64,000 nt of DNA, taken from NCBI GenBank assembly GCA_048526005.1, contig DBFVEH010000026.1, positions 161,253-225,252 of the forward strand, given 5' to 3'. Source of the stretch: QALR01 sp900552255 (GTDB taxonomy: Bacteria; Bacillota; Clostridia; Oscillospirales; CAG-272). Below are positions 49,275-60,100 of the stretch, piece by piece. The stretch's first letter is position 1; each line of letters opens with the position of its first letter. A model generated the notes under the pieces. That model was not told the DNA's origin, searched no databases, and saw nothing but the letters and a program-made list of their open reading frames with translations. The position numbers were made by a program, and so were the translations under genes.

Positions 49275-51677
49275 TTATTTCACAATCACATTGAGAATCT
49301 TGTTTTTGACATAGATTTTCTTCACGATCTGCTTATCCTTTACAAAGGAGGCGAATTTTTCGCTCCGCATGGCGGCGGCAAAAGCCGTATCCTCGTCGGC
49401 ATCCGCCGGAATTTCAACCGTATCTCTCGGTTTGCCCTGCACGGAAAGCGCGATGGTGACCGTATTATCGACCGTTTTGGCCTCGTCGTATTCCGGCCAC
49501 TTCGCAAGAGAAGCAAGCTCCGTTTCGCCGAGCCTCGACCACAGCTCCTCCGAGAGATGCGGCGCGAACGGGCAGAGCAGCTTCACGAAGATTTTCAGCT
49601 CGTCCACAGTCAGCGTCTTTGCCTCATAGATCTCGTTGAGAAGCGACATCATCGCGGCAATTGCCGTGTTGAATTTCATCGTGTCGATGTCCGTCGTGAC
49701 CTTCTTGATGGTCTTGTGGAACGAATTTTCAAGCTTCGGGGTGACGCCCTCGCCCTTTGCAAGGTACATCAGTCCCTCGACACGCTCGAGAAACCGCTTG
49801 CAGCCCTTGATGCTGGACGGCGACCACGGCGCGGATTTTTCAAAATCGCCGATAAACATTTCATAAAGCCGCAGCGTATCGGCGCCGTATTCCTCGACGA
49901 TATCGTCGGGATTGACGACGTTGCCGCGCGATTTGGACATCTTCTCCCCGTTTTCGCCGAGAATCATGCCATGCGCGGTGCGTTTCTTGTACGGCTCCCT
50001 GCATGGAACGATGCCGAGATCATATAGGAACTTCGACCAAAAGCGGGAGTAGAGCAGATGCAGCGTCACATGCTCCATGCCGCCGTTGTACCAATCGACC
50101 GGCATCCAGTAATCGAGCGCCTCTCGGGAAGCAAGCTCCTCCTCGTTGTGCGGGTCGCAGTAACGCAGGAAATACCACGAGGAGCCCGCCCAGTTCGGCA
50201 TCGTGTCCGTTTCTCGCTTCGCGGGACCGCCGCAGTGCGGACAGGTCGTGTTCACCCAGTCCGTCGCCTTCGCGAGCGGTGACTCGCCGTCCTCCGTCGG
50301 TTCAAATTCAGTGATATCCGGCAGCGTCAGCGGCAGCTCGGATTCCGGAATCGGCACCCAGCCGCACTTTTCGCAGTATACAAGCGGCACCGGCTCGCCC
50401 CAGTAGCGCTGCCGCGAAAACACCCAGTCGCGCAGCTTGAAATTCGTCTTGGCATGTCCGATTCCCTTTTCGGTGAGCCATTCCGTGATCGCCTTTTTCG
50501 CCTCGGCGACCTCCATGCCGTCGAGAAAGCCGGAGTTCACCATCTTTCCGGTCTCCACATCGGTGAAAGCCTCGTTCTGCACATCTCCGCCGGCGACGAC
50601 CTCGATGATCGGCAGTCCGAATTTCTTCGCAAAATCCCAGTCGCGCGTATCGTGCGCCGGCACCGCCATGATGGCGCCGGTTCCGTAGGTGGCAAGCACA
50701 TAATCGGAAATAAAAATCGGAATTTCCCTGCCGTTCACGGGATTGACGGCGTAAACGCCCTCGAGCTTCACGCCGGTCTTGTCCTTGGCCATTTCCGTGC
50801 GCTCGAAATCGGATTTTTTCGCCGCGGCTTCGCGGTACGCCGCGACCTCGGCATAATTTGTGAGCTTGTCCCGCCATTTTTCCACGAGCGCGTGCTCCGG
50901 CGCTATCACCATGTATGTAGCGCCGAACAGCGTGTCGGGACGTGTCGTATAAACCGTGATTTCGTCGTTTTCGCTCGTTTTGAAGCTCACTTCCGCCCCA
51001 TAAGAGCGGCCGATCCAGTTGATCTCCTGCGTCTTGACGCGCTCGATGAAGTCGAGGTCTGCCAGATCGTCGATGAGTCTGTCCGCATATTCGGTGATCT
51101 TTAACATCCACTGGCTCTTGACCTTGTGGACGACCTCGCCGCCGCAGCGCTCGCACACGCCGCCTACGACCTCTTCGTTCGCCAACACGACCTTGCAGGA
51201 GGTGCAGAAGTTGACCGTCATTTCTTTTTTATAAGCGAGTCCCTTTTCAAAGAGCTTCAAGAAGATCCACTGCGTCCATTTATAATATTCGGGAGAGCTG
51301 GTGTTGATCTCTCTCGACCAGTCGAACGAAAGTCCGATTTTCTGGAGCTGGCTTTTGAAGCGCGCGATATTGTTTTTCGTGATGACCGTCGGATGGATAT
51401 GCGTTTTGATCGCATAATTCTCCGTCGGAAGCCCGAAGGCATCCCAGCCGATCGGGAACAGCACGTTGTAGCCCTCCATCCGCTTCTTGCGCGCGATGAT
51501 GTCGATGGCGGTATAGGGACGCGGATGTCCGATGTGCAGTCCTTGGCCGGAGGGATACGGAAATTCGACGAGCGCATAATATTTCGGAAGCGTATAATCG
51601 TTTTTGGCTTCGAATGCGTGCTTTTCCTCCCAAATTTTCTGCCACTTCGGTTCAATGGTCTTGTAGTCGTATGCCAT
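49275..51677 (-). CDS. leuS: Leucyl-tRNA synthetase
   Basis: 800 residues. The HIGH motif is in 'YPSGQGLHIGHPRPYTA' near residue 45, and KMSKS in 'GEKMSKSRGNVVNPD' near 575. The CP1 editing domain lies between, with 'YTTRPDTLFGATYMV'. It charges tRNA-Leu and removes mischarged products. It follows rsfS on the minus strand and ends the run at the terminator. Confidence 0.97.
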   Translation of the reverse strand: MAYDYKTIEPKWQKIWEEKHAFEAKNDYTLPKYYALVEFPYPSGQGLHIGHPRPYTAIDIIARKKRMEGYNVLFPIGWDAFGLPTENYAIKTHIHPTVITKNNIARFKSQLQKIGLSFDWSREINTSSPEYYKWTQWIFLKLFEKGLAYKKEMTVNFCTSCKVVLANEEVVGGVCERCGGEVVHKVKSQWMLKITEYADRLIDDLADLDFIERVKTQEINWIGRSYGAEVSFKTSENDEITVYTTRPDTLFGATYMVIAPEHALVEKWRDKLTNYAEVAAYREAAAKKSDFERTEMAKDKTGVKLEGVYAVNPVNGREIPIFISDYVLATYGTGAIMAVPAHDTRDWDFAKKFGLPIIEVVAGGDVQNEAFTDVETGKMVNSGFLDGMEVAEAKKAITEWLTEKGIGHAKTNFKLRDWVFSRQRYWGEPVPLVYCEKCGWVPIPESELPLTLPDITEFEPTEDGESPLAKATDWVNTTCPHCGGPAKRETDTMPNWAGSSWYFLRYCDPHNEEELASREALDYWMPVDWYNGGMEHVTLHLLYSRFWSKFLYDLGIVPCREPYKKRTAHGMILGENGEKMSKSRGNVVNPDDIVEEYGADTLRLYEMFIGDFEKSAPWSPSSIKGCKRFLERVEGLMYLAKGEGVTPKLENSFHKTIKKVTTDIDTMKFNTAIAAMMSLLNEIYEAKTLTVDELKIFVKLLCPFAPHLSEELWSRLGETELASLAKWPEYDEAKTVDNTVTIALSVQGKPRDTVEIPADADEDTAFAAAMRSEKFASFVKDKQIVKKIYVKNKILNVIVK

Positions 51678-51711
51678 GTTATCGTCCTCCTTTTGGGCGA
51701 AATAAAATCCT

Positions 51712-52104
51712 TTATTCTTGCGGCTCGAGAGGAATCTCCTCCGCGTCGTTCCAAAGCTTTTCGAGCTTGTAGAAATCCCGTTCGCTCTTGTGGAAAATGT
51801 GCACGATCACATGCGCAAAATCCATCGCGATCCACATGCCGGAATCAAACCCGTCCACATGCAGCGGATGCACGCCCCGCTCGCCGAGCTTATATTCCAC
51901 CTCTCCCGCGAGACCCTTGATCTGCGTATTCGAGGTACCGGTGCAGATGACGAAATATTCGGTGAGATCATTGCCCTCGGCAAACTTCAAAAGCTTGATG
52001 TCCCGCGCTTTCTTTTCGTCGAGGATGCGCACGATCGCGTCTGCAAGCTCTCTTGCGGATGCGCCCTCAAGGGAGGACACGCCGGTTTCTTTCTCCGTAT
52101 TCAT
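51712..52104 (-). CDS. rsfS: Ribosome silencing factor RsfS
   Basis: 130 residues from the ATG at 52102-52104. 'IVRILDEKKARDIKLL', 'TEYFVICTGTSNTQIKGLA' and 'GMWIAMDFAHVIVHIFHKSE' are the family marks (DUF143/Iojap). It binds uL14 and blocks subunit joining in starved cells. Here it follows the nadD-yqeK-LCP genes, a common arrangement. Confidence 0.94.
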   Translation of the reverse strand: MNTEKETGVSSLEGASARELADAIVRILDEKKARDIKLLKFAEGNDLTEYFVICTGTSNTQIKGLAGEVEYKLGERGVHPLHVDGFDSGMWIAMDFAHVIVHIFHKSERDFYKLEKLWNDAEEIPLEPQE

Positions 52105-52195
52105 AGATTTTCTCCGTTCCGTATTTTGGATATATATGTAGTTATACCACGGCCACCGGGGTTCCGTCAAGTCCCCCGGCAGCCGGAATTTCAAA

Positions 52196-53332
52196 TTATG
52201 AGAGATAATAATCGTTGATATAGAGGTTCGAAGCGTTTTTGCTGTCCGTAAAGAAGCCGTCTCTGTCGAAAATCTCACCGGTAATGTCGGTCTTATATAC
52301 GTTCAGACATTCATTGATATCGGCCAACGCTTCCCTTTTGTTGAGACAGTAGTAAATCCAAAGTCCGGTCGCCGGATTCTGCACCGACGAGCCGCCGAGC
52401 GTGCGCACGGCGATTCCGGCATTGTCAACGGCATATACCAGCTTCGTATAGGAGACGATATCCGCGACCGACATGGATGTGCTGACATGGTTTATCAGCG
52501 TCGGTACCATCGAAATCATATTTCCGACCGTGATATTGCTCTTGACCTGACGCAGCGCCTCAACCATGAAATCGCCCCGCATCTCCACGCGGCCGATGTC
52601 GCCCGTGGCATAGCCGGAACGGTAACGGATCAGCTGCTCGCATTGACTGCCGTCGAGATGCTGATAGCCCGCCTTCAGATGGATATAAAGATTCTGATCC
52701 GGATCCTCATAATCCATGTCGCATGGGACATCATACCAAATGCCGCCAACGGCGTCGATCACATTGCGGAAGCCGGTGGTATTGATCAGCACATATTCAT
52801 CGATGTTGACGCAGAGCGCCGCGGAAAGCCTCGCCTGTAAATCCTGCATGGCGAGATGCTTTGCCTTGGCTTCCGTAGCGCCGCTGCTTCTCTGTCTGTT
52901 GTAGGCCGCCGTGAATACGGCGTTCACCCGCGTCACGCTCGTATATCCGCCCACCTCTTTGTTGACAAAGGTGTCGCGCGGAATCTGAACGATGTTGATT
53001 TTTCCGTTCACGGTGTCAAGCGACGCGAGCATCAGAACGTCCGTGCTCATGGAGACGTCGTCCACGCCGGCAATGAGAAAGGTATAAAAGCCGTCCTTTC
53101 TCGTATAAGGCTCTTCCGGCTTTGCCGCGACATCGGTCGTTTCCTCCGGCGCCTCGGTGGTGCCGTCCGTGGGAAACTGCGGCGTCGGATCGACCGCCGG
53201 CTTATGCAGCAGAAGCGCGGTCACGGTGATGCCGGCGATAACGAACACGGCGCAGACATAAGCGGCCACAATCAGCAATGCCCGCGAGCTCCGGCTTCTT
53301 CTTTTTTGTTTTCTTAAATTTTCTTTTTCCAT
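52196..53332 (-). CDS. LytR-CpsA-Psr (LCP) family phosphotransferase
   Basis: 378 residues from the ATG at 53330-53332 behind GAGG. A basic N-terminus and one transmembrane segment (about 20-42) are followed by a Thr/Glu/Pro linker and the LCP catalytic domain: 'IAGVDDVSMSTDVLML', 'IVQIPRDTFV' and 'RYRSGYATGDIGRVEM'. It attaches undecaprenyl-linked wall polymers to peptidoglycan outside the membrane. Its place between yqeK and rsfS is common in Clostridia. Confidence 0.92.
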   Translation of the reverse strand: MEKENLRKQKRRSRSSRALLIVAAYVCAVFVIAGITVTALLLHKPAVDPTPQFPTDGTTEAPEETTDVAAKPEEPYTRKDGFYTFLIAGVDDVSMSTDVLMLASLDTVNGKINIVQIPRDTFVNKEVGGYTSVTRVNAVFTAAYNRQRSSGATEAKAKHLAMQDLQARLSAALCVNIDEYVLINTTGFRNVIDAVGGIWYDVPCDMDYEDPDQNLYIHLKAGYQHLDGSQCEQLIRYRSGYATGDIGRVEMRGDFMVEALRQVKSNITVGNMISMVPTLINHVSTSMSVADIVSYTKLVYAVDNAGIAVRTLGGSSVQNPATGLWIYYCLNKREALADINECLNVYKTDITGEIFDRDGFFTDSKNASNLYINDYYLS

Positions 53333-53359
53333 AACCAATCCTCTTTTGGGAGCAGCGTA

Positions 53360-53989
53360 CTATACCAGATCGTTCCACGCTGAAATCATTTCGGCGTCGA
53401 TCTTTCTGCCTTTCTCAATCAGATAAGTCACAGTGAAGCCAATAATTCTTTTCGTGGTGTCGTCAAGCAGACGGTAAAGCGCGGCTTTGTCGTTTTTGTT
53501 TATTTTTTCACATTCGCCGTGCAAATATTCCCTCATTTCCGCACAGGAGCGATACTTTCTACCCGGCTCCGTAAAATCCGCTGTAAAAAGCATTTTGTCG
53601 AGCGCCGACATCCCTGCCTTTCCGGTCGTATGGCATGAAATCGCGGACATCACCTTGTCCGTCACGATCTCCTCCCCGAAGAGTTCCCTTGCAAATGAAG
53701 CGCCGGTGGTCTGATGCAGCGTCGGGAGCACGGACGACCGATCCTGCGGCAGCGGGATCCCATATTTTTCACAGAGAGCGAGCTGCTCCTCATCGGTTTT
53801 CGATTTGGTGATATCATGCAGGAGCGCCGCTGTGCATAGCGTGACGGCTTCCTCCTCCGGGAGTCCGAAGGTCTGCGCCATCCAAACGCATTCGTCATAA
53901 ACGCCGAACGTATGCCGGAGCCTCTGCTCGTCCTCGTACAAAGGCAGCCTTTTCCTGATTTCCGCAATGCGGGATTCCTTTTCTATCAT
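53360..53989 (-). CDS. yqeK: YqeK, HD-domain symmetrical Ap4A hydrolase
   Basis: 209 residues. The HD motif is in 'CTAALLHDITKSKTDEEQ', with an upstream histidine in 'RLRHTFGVYDECVWMA' and 'ISCHTTGKAGMSALDKMLF' completing the metal site. YqeK cleaves diadenosine tetraphosphate to ADP. Its start overlaps the nadD stop by four nt. Confidence 0.92.
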   Translation of the reverse strand: MIEKESRIAEIRKRLPLYEDEQRLRHTFGVYDECVWMAQTFGLPEEEAVTLCTAALLHDITKSKTDEEQLALCEKYGIPLPQDRSSVLPTLHQTTGASFARELFGEEIVTDKVMSAISCHTTGKAGMSALDKMLFTADFTEPGRKYRSCAEMREYLHGECEKINKNDKAALYRLLDDTTKRIIGFTVTYLIEKGRKIDAEMISAWNDLV

Positions 53990-54618
53990 CGGTATAAGTT
54001 TTTCTCCTTGATATATTCATACACGGGATGCGGCAGATAAGCGGAAGCGTCGCGTCCCTCATGAATCATTTGCCGGACCTCGCTCGACGATATCTCAACC
54101 GGATCAAACGATATGTCCAAAATTTTCGCGCCGTACCGGTCTTTAAGAAGCGTTTTCTTTTCCGCGACCCGCAAGGCCAGTTCACTCGTCTGACGCTCCC
54201 TTGCCGCATAGGCGATCGTGCACAGGGAAAGGATATCCTCAAAGCGATACCACTCGTCGAACGTGAGCAGCATATCCGTTCCGCAGTAAAGATACAGACC
54301 GGAAAAGCCCATGTCCACAAAGCGTTTCAGCGTCAGGTAGGTATAGCTTTTGCCCTCGCTTTTCACCTCCATATCGGAGACGACCGCACGCCCCGAAAAT
54401 TCCGGAGAAGCGGAAAACGCAAGGCGAGTCATCATGAGCCTCATCGCCGGATCGTCGCCCGCGCCGATGCTTTTATGCGGAGGGATCCGGTCGGGAATGA
54501 TATAAAGGCGGTCGAGCGACGCCTGTCTTAAAAATTCGGAGGCCGCCCTCACATGCCCGTTGTGGACGGGATCGAAGGTACCGCCGAAGATGCCGGTTTT
54601 CATCTGTCGTTTTTCCAT
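53986..54618 (-). CDS. nadD: Nicotinate-nucleotide adenylyltransferase
   Basis: 210 residues. 'IFGGTFDPVHNGHVRAASE' carries the nucleotidyltransferase HxGH motif, and 'ISSSEVRQMIHEGRDASAYL' is the C-terminal ISSTxIR-like segment. It makes NaAD for NAD synthesis. A second ATG five codons in is an equally plausible start, since neither has a clear Shine-Dalgarno. Confidence 0.95.
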   Translation of the reverse strand: MEKRQMKTGIFGGTFDPVHNGHVRAASEFLRQASLDRLYIIPDRIPPHKSIGAGDDPAMRLMMTRLAFSASPEFSGRAVVSDMEVKSEGKSYTYLTLKRFVDMGFSGLYLYCGTDMLLTFDEWYRFEDILSLCTIAYAARERQTSELALRVAEKKTLLKDRYGAKILDISFDPVEISSSEVRQMIHEGRDASAYLPHPVYEYIKEKNLYR

Positions 54619-54624
54619 AGTGGG

Positions 54625-54918
54625 TTATAAGGGAAGCTCGATTTTCTTATGTTTCTCGGATTCACGGTAAAGAACGAACCGGCTCCCCGTCACCGATACG
54701 ACCTCGGCGTGAAGTCTTTCCGCAAGAAGCTCCGCCGCCTCGCGCGGCCCGTATTCGCAGGTGTCGAGCGTTCTCAGCTTGATGAGCTCCCTCGCTTCCA
54801 GCGCATTTCCAAGCTGCTCCGTCATATTGTCGCCGATACCGCCCTTTCCGATCTGAAAGATCGTGTCGTATCGGTTCGCCATCGCGCGCAGATAGGCGCG
54901 CTGCTTGCTTGATAGCAT
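54625..54918 (-). CDS. yhbY: YhbY-family RNA-binding protein (CRM domain)
   Basis: 97 residues from the ATG at 54916-54918 with CGGAG upstream. 'SSKQRAYLRAMANRYDTIFQ' and 'IGKGGIGDNMTEQLGNALEA' are the CRM fold with its GxxG-like loop. It associates with pre-50S particles in other bacteria. Just upstream of nadD, as often seen. Confidence 0.93.
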   Translation of the reverse strand: MLSSKQRAYLRAMANRYDTIFQIGKGGIGDNMTEQLGNALEARELIKLRTLDTCEYGPREAAELLAERLHAEVVSVTGSRFVLYRESEKHKKIELPL

Positions 54919-54952
54919 ATAAACTCCGTTTCCGCCGTGAATACGGCTGTTA

Positions 54953-55546
54953 TCAGGGATGATCAAAATGGGAGGCGTCCGCATCGGAAGCCGCTTGTGC
55001 CGCCGCCTGCGCCTCCTTCATGCGATAATAAAGATTCTTGGTGTGTCCGAAAAAACACAAAAAGCAGATCATGCAGACAAAAAATACGATCATGCCAAGC
55101 AAGGCAATCACACCGAGATCCGCATAGGCGGCCGCACAGGAAATCGCATGCGTCACCACAAGGACGATCCACGCGGTTTTCAGACGGGCGGCGTCGAGAG
55201 GATAGGAGCTCCGCGTCTCAATTTCGATCACGCCTTCAACGACATGATAAGAAATATAATAGGAAAGGACACAGCTGATAATGGACAGCAAAATTGAAAT
55301 CAAGTACGGCATCGAAAGTCCGAGCCCGAAAAGATCCAAGACATACAGGATCCCCGTATAAACCGCCATGACGATAGAAGGCGTTCTCACCTTTTCAAAA
55401 TGCGGGCTTTCCTCCATAAGCTCCGAGATTCCGCCGAGCAGCAAAAGGTAGCCGACAAAAGTCGGAATCAGATCGATTCTTATCGCGTTAATATCCAAAT
55501 GGAAATCGATGTAAATAAAAAAGAATCCCCAAAACAGCTTTTTCAT
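54953..55546 (-). CDS. Membrane protein of unknown function
   Basis: 197 residues from the ATG at 55544-55546, which has AAAGGAG upstream. About five hydrophobic segments: near 5-20, 33-50, 65-85, 88-112 and two between 130 and 175. An acidic end 'SDADASHFDHP' follows. 'AIRIDLIPTFVGYLLLLGGI' resembles small membrane families of Bacillota, but I do not recognise a named one. It lies between rdgB and yhbY in the same direction. Confidence 0.7.
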   Translation of the reverse strand: MKKLFWGFFFIYIDFHLDINAIRIDLIPTFVGYLLLLGGISELMEESPHFEKVRTPSIVMAVYTGILYVLDLFGLGLSMPYLISILLSIISCVLSYYISYHVVEGVIEIETRSSYPLDAARLKTAWIVLVVTHAISCAAAYADLGVIALLGMIVFFVCMICFLCFFGHTKNLYYRMKEAQAAAQAASDADASHFDHP

Positions 55547-55560
55547 GGCTGCTCCTTTCA

Positions 55561-56187
55561 TCATTCGACAGTTATTCCGGTCAACGCGGCAAATTCTTTT
55601 GCAAAGCGCTCCATAGCGCGCGCTCTGTGACTGACCGCGTTTTTCTCCTCCGCCGTCATTTCGGCGAAGGTTTTTCCAAGCGGCTCGTAAAGAAAATACG
55701 GATCATAGCCGAAGCCGCCCCCGCCGCGGGGCGCATCGATGATGACCCCCGGACATTCGCCGCGCACGACGATTTCCCGTCCGTCCGGAAATACGCAGGC
55801 GATCGCCGACACAAAATGCGCCGAACGCTCACTTTGCGGAACATGCTTCATTTTCTCTACAAGCTTGCGGTTGTTGTCGGCGTCGTCATGACCGCCCGCC
55901 CAGCGTGCGGAATATACGCCTGGCTCGCCGTTCAGCGCGTCGATGCAAAGGCCGGAATCGTCCGCGACGCCGATATAGCCGAGCGCGGCGACGGTGCGCG
56001 CTTTGATAAGGGCGTTCGCTTCAAATGTGTCCCCATCCTCGACGATCTCCGCCGTGTAGCCGATGTCGTCGAGGGAAAGAAACGCATACGGCTCGCCGTC
56101 CTTCGCAAGCGGGCAAAGCGCCGCGAGGAACGCCGCAAGCTCTCCTATTTTATGCCGGTTGTTCGACGCCATAACGATTTTTTCCAT
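55561..56187 (-). CDS. rdgB: XTP/dITP diphosphatase (RdgB/HAM1)
   Basis: 208 residues from the ATG at 56185-56187. 'IVMASNNRHKIGELAAFL', 'ADDSGLCIDALNGEPGVYSA' and 'GFGYDPYFLYEPLGKTFAEM' are the family motifs; the catalytic 'SHRARAMERF' is near the end. It removes non-canonical purine triphosphates. A 20-residue insert near the start ('CPLAKDGEPYAFLSL') is slightly longer than usual. Confidence 0.94.
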   Translation of the reverse strand: MEKIVMASNNRHKIGELAAFLAALCPLAKDGEPYAFLSLDDIGYTAEIVEDGDTFEANALIKARTVAALGYIGVADDSGLCIDALNGEPGVYSARWAGGHDDADNNRKLVEKMKHVPQSERSAHFVSAIACVFPDGREIVVRGECPGVIIDAPRGGGGFGYDPYFLYEPLGKTFAEMTAEEKNAVSHRARAMERFAKEFAALTGITVE

Positions 56188-56207
56188 GCTTTTCTCCTTT
56201 GCCGCAA

Positions 56208-57119
56208 TCATTTCTCAAAAAGCGCGGTGACAAATTCCTCCGCCGAGAAAGGCTGCAAGTCGTCGACCTTTTCGCCGACGCCGATGAACTTCACAGGGAT
56301 GCCCAGCTCCCTTTTGATGGAAATGACGATGCCGCCCTTCGCGGTGCCGTCGAGCTTGGTCAGGACAAGACCGCTGATATCCGCGGCGTTCTTAAATTCC
56401 TTCGCCTGCACGACGGCGTTCTGTCCCGTCGTCGCGTCCAGCACAAGCAGCGTCTCGCGCACGCTGTCCGGAAGCTCGCGGGTGATCACGCGGTCGATTT
56501 TCTCCAGCTCGTTCATCAGGTTCTTCTTGTTGTGCAGACGGCCTGCGGTATCGATGATCAGCACCTCCGTCCCGCGCTTTTTCGCGGCGGCGGCGGCGTC
56601 AAACACGACCGCCGCGGGATCGGAGCCCTCGCTCTGCGAAATCAGCTCGACTCCCACACGGTCCGCCCACACGCCAAGCTGATCGATCGCGGCGGCGCGG
56701 AAGGTATCGGCGGCGGCGAGCAGGACCTTTTTGCCGCTCTGCTTCATGACGTTCGCAATCTTGGCGATCGAGGTCGTCTTGCCGACGCCGTTGACGCCGA
56801 TCACCAAAATAACTGTCATTTTCCCGTCCTCAAGCCGGATAGGCTCCCCCTCCCCGACGCTCTCGCGCAGAATGTCAAACAATGCGTTCTTAGCCTCTTC
56901 GGGATCGGTGATGCGCTCGTCGTGTATTTTTTCATGGAGAGCATCCAAAATCTCCATCGTCGTCTCGGCGCCGACGTCGGAGGTGATGAGCAGCTCCTCC
57001 AGCTCCTCGAACAGCTCGTCTCCGACGTCGCGGTAGCTGCCGAAAATGGCGTCGATCCCCGCGACGAACGCCTTCTTTGTCTTTGTCAGACCTGCTTTCA
57101 GTTTATCAAAAAATCCCAT
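56208..57119 (-). CDS. ftsY: Signal recognition particle receptor FtsY
   Basis: 303 residues, a short FtsY with almost no acidic A domain. The NG GTPase has G1 'GVNGVGKTTSIAKIA' near residue 105, 'DTFRAAAIDQL', 'DTAGRLHNKKNLMNEL' and 'TKLDGTAKGG'. It docks SRP-ribosome complexes at the membrane. It follows smc after 18 bp. Confidence 0.96.
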   Translation of the reverse strand: MGFFDKLKAGLTKTKKAFVAGIDAIFGSYRDVGDELFEELEELLITSDVGAETTMEILDALHEKIHDERITDPEEAKNALFDILRESVGEGEPIRLEDGKMTVILVIGVNGVGKTTSIAKIANVMKQSGKKVLLAAADTFRAAAIDQLGVWADRVGVELISQSEGSDPAAVVFDAAAAAKKRGTEVLIIDTAGRLHNKKNLMNELEKIDRVITRELPDSVRETLLVLDATTGQNAVVQAKEFKNAADISGLVLTKLDGTAKGGIVISIKRELGIPVKFIGVGEKVDDLQPFSAEEFVTALFEK

Positions 57120-57137
57120 GGATGGTTCCTTTCCCGT

Positions 57138-60100
57138 TTAGTGAAGCGTGACGCCGATTTTCTGTTCGATCTCCGACACGTCGATCGAAATGACGTCGGA
57201 AATGCCTTTTTCATGCATGGTCACGCCGTAAAGGCGCTCTGCCGCCTCCATCGTGCCGCGGCGGTGGGTGATGATGACGAACTGCGTCTTATCCGAATAT
57301 TTTTTCACATAATCGGCGAATTTATCCACATTCACCTCGTCGAGCGCCGCCTCGATCTCGTCGAGGATACAGAACGGCGTCGGATTGACCTTCAGGATCG
57401 CAAAATACAGCGCGATGGCGACAAACGCCTGCTCGCCGCCGGAAAGCAGCGACATATTTTTGATCACCTTGCCGGGCGGCGCGACATTGATGTCGATTCC
57501 GCTCTCCAAAACATTTTCCGGATCGGAGAGACGCAGCTCCGCGCGGCCGCCGCCGAACAGCTCCGTAAATACCTGACCGAAGTTCACGCCGATCTCCTCC
57601 ACCGCGGCAAGAAAATCGCTTTTCATCGTTTCCTCCAGCGTCGATATGATGTTCAGAAGGTCTTCCTTGGAGGCTTTGAGATCGGCGATCTGCTCCGTCA
57701 GCTCGTCAAACTGCTTTTTGACTTCCTTGTACTCCTCGATGGCGTTCACGTTGACGCTGCCGAGCGCGCGCAGCTGGTTTTTATACTTCGTCTGCGCCGC
57801 GACGGCTTCGCTCCGCGTTTTCTCCGTGATTTTTTCGGCACAGCGGCGGGAGGCGTCGCTGTATGTAAGCTCATATTCGTCCCATAGGAAGGAAATCAGC
57901 TTCTCCTGTCTTTCCCGCAGGTTTTCGTACTCGGATTCGAGCCTCGTGTGCGTGCGGTAGAGAAGGTCGCGCCGGTCTATGATATCTCGGCTTTTCACGC
58001 GCAGCTCGGAAAGCCGTTTTTCAATTTCCAACGATGCCTCCGAAAGCTCGCCCTTTTTCCGTTCGCAGAGACGGAGCCTTTCCTCGAGCTCGGCGGATTT
58101 TGCGCGAACATCCTCCGCTTCTTTTGCGCCGCTTCGGATTTTTTCCTCCGCCTGCGCGGCGGAGATGCGCAGCTTTTCTATCGTGCTTTCGATTTCCGAT
58201 ACGCGCCGTGCGGCCGCCTCGTACATCTGGGAGAGCATGCCGAGGTTCGCCTCTTCCTTCGCCGCGTCCACCGATACCGCGGAAAGCGCCGTCTTGGCAG
58301 CCTCCAGCCCCTCCATAAGGGAAGTCCGCTCCGCGGCAAGCTCCGTCAACATCCTTTCCATTCTTTCCAGCTCCTCGGTAAAGCCGGTTTTCTTCTTAGA
58401 GATTCCGTCGATATCCGTTTCGGCCTTAGCGGCCTTGGACTGCACGGCGGCAAGCTCCGCCCGCAGCATTTCGAGCGTGTCCGCCTGCGCCTGCCTGTTG
58501 GATTTCAGCACGGTAAGCTGTGTCTGCTCGGCGTCGTGCAGCGTTTTCAGCACCGACGCGGAGGAGAGCACGCCGTCCTCTTTTTTCTTTGCCGCTTCTA
58601 TCTGCGAGGCGAGCGTCTCTATTTCGGCCTCGGTTTCTTTCATCTGCTTTTCATACAGGGCAGCCTCTTCGCCGAGCCGCTCGATTTGGGCGCGCCGCGA
58701 AAGCATTCCGCCCTCCGCGGAAACCGAGCCGCCCGTAAAGCTTCCGCCCGCGTTGATGACCTGCCCGTCCAGCGTGACGATCCGATACCGGAAATTCAGC
58801 GCCCTTGCGATCCGATTCGCGCACTCTATATCTTTTGCGACAAGCACCCTGCCCGTCAGAGAGCGGACGATGCCGCGGAATTTGTCCTCGCAGGACACAA
58901 GCGCGGACGCCGCCGAGACAAAGCCCTCCCGCACATTTTCGGGGATCTCCGACACGGCGACCTCGGTTCCCCGCATCGTCGATACGGGATAAAACGTCGC
59001 GCGTCCCGCGTTCTTTTTCTTCAAATAGGCGATCGCCGCCTTCGCGGACTGCTCGTCCTCACAGACGATGTTCTGAAGGCTCTGCCCGAATGCGATTTCA
59101 AGCGCCGTCTGATACGCCGCCGGCACAGTAACGAGCTTCGACACCGGCCCGTAAAGCTTCACGGGACTGCCGTCCGAAAGCCGGATTTTTCCCGCCTTAT
59201 GCTCGCTCACCACGAACCGGACGGCTCCGGAATAGCCCTCGAGCAGCTCCTCCATGCGGACAAGATTCTGAATCTTGTGCCGGCGCTGGGAGATCTCGAG
59301 GAAAAGATTGTTTTTCCGTTCCGCCGCCTCCGCCATGCGGCGCTCATACTCGGCTTTCGCCGCCGCGATTTCGTCAAGGCCGGCCTTTATCCCGTTTTCC
59401 TTTTCGACATAGCCGGCGATCTTCTCCTCGGCGACGCCGAGCCTGTCGTCCAGCATACGGATGTCCGCTTCGTGCTTTTCGATCGTTTCCCGAAGCTCAC
59501 CAAGCTTTTCGAGATCAGAGGCCTTCTGCGCCGCGGCGACGGACTCCGCAACGACGGCGTCCGTCTGCGCCGCGCGCAGCTCGGCGATGCGGGTCTCACA
59601 GCCCACTCTTTGCCTCTCGTTCTCGGAAAGCTCATCCTCATAATGTCCGACCGTCTCCTGCGCCGCGGCCGACTTCTTCGCAAGCTCGCCGTGCGCCGTG
59701 CGCACCCTATCAAGGTCATGGGAGAGCCTTTCATATTCCGTGCGCGCCGCCGCCGCCGATTCCTCGGATGCGCGGATCCTTTCGCCGGAGCTTGCAATCA
59801 GTTCCCGCAGATGCGCCGCATCGTTTTCCACAAGCTTAATCTGCGATTCGTTTTCATGAAGCTCGCCCGAAAGCGAGAGAATCTCGGCTGTAAGCCGTTC
59901 GCTCTCGATCTTATTTTTCATATCGTCACCGCGCGCCTTTTCCTCAGCGCGCTCGATGTCCGCCCGCGTCTCGTCCGCCCGATCAAGCTCCGCCTTGGAT
60001 AAAACCAGTTTCGCGGAAAGCTCGTCCGCATCGGCCTTGGTGTGGTCGATATCGTAAAGCGAAAGCGAGATGTCCACCGCCATCTTCGCGTCGCGGATTT

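Noticed and set aside
57948..60002. 684-codon plus-strand frame inside smc
   Set aside because: Shadow of a strongly supported 1207-residue SMC gene; composition is typical of an antisense frame.
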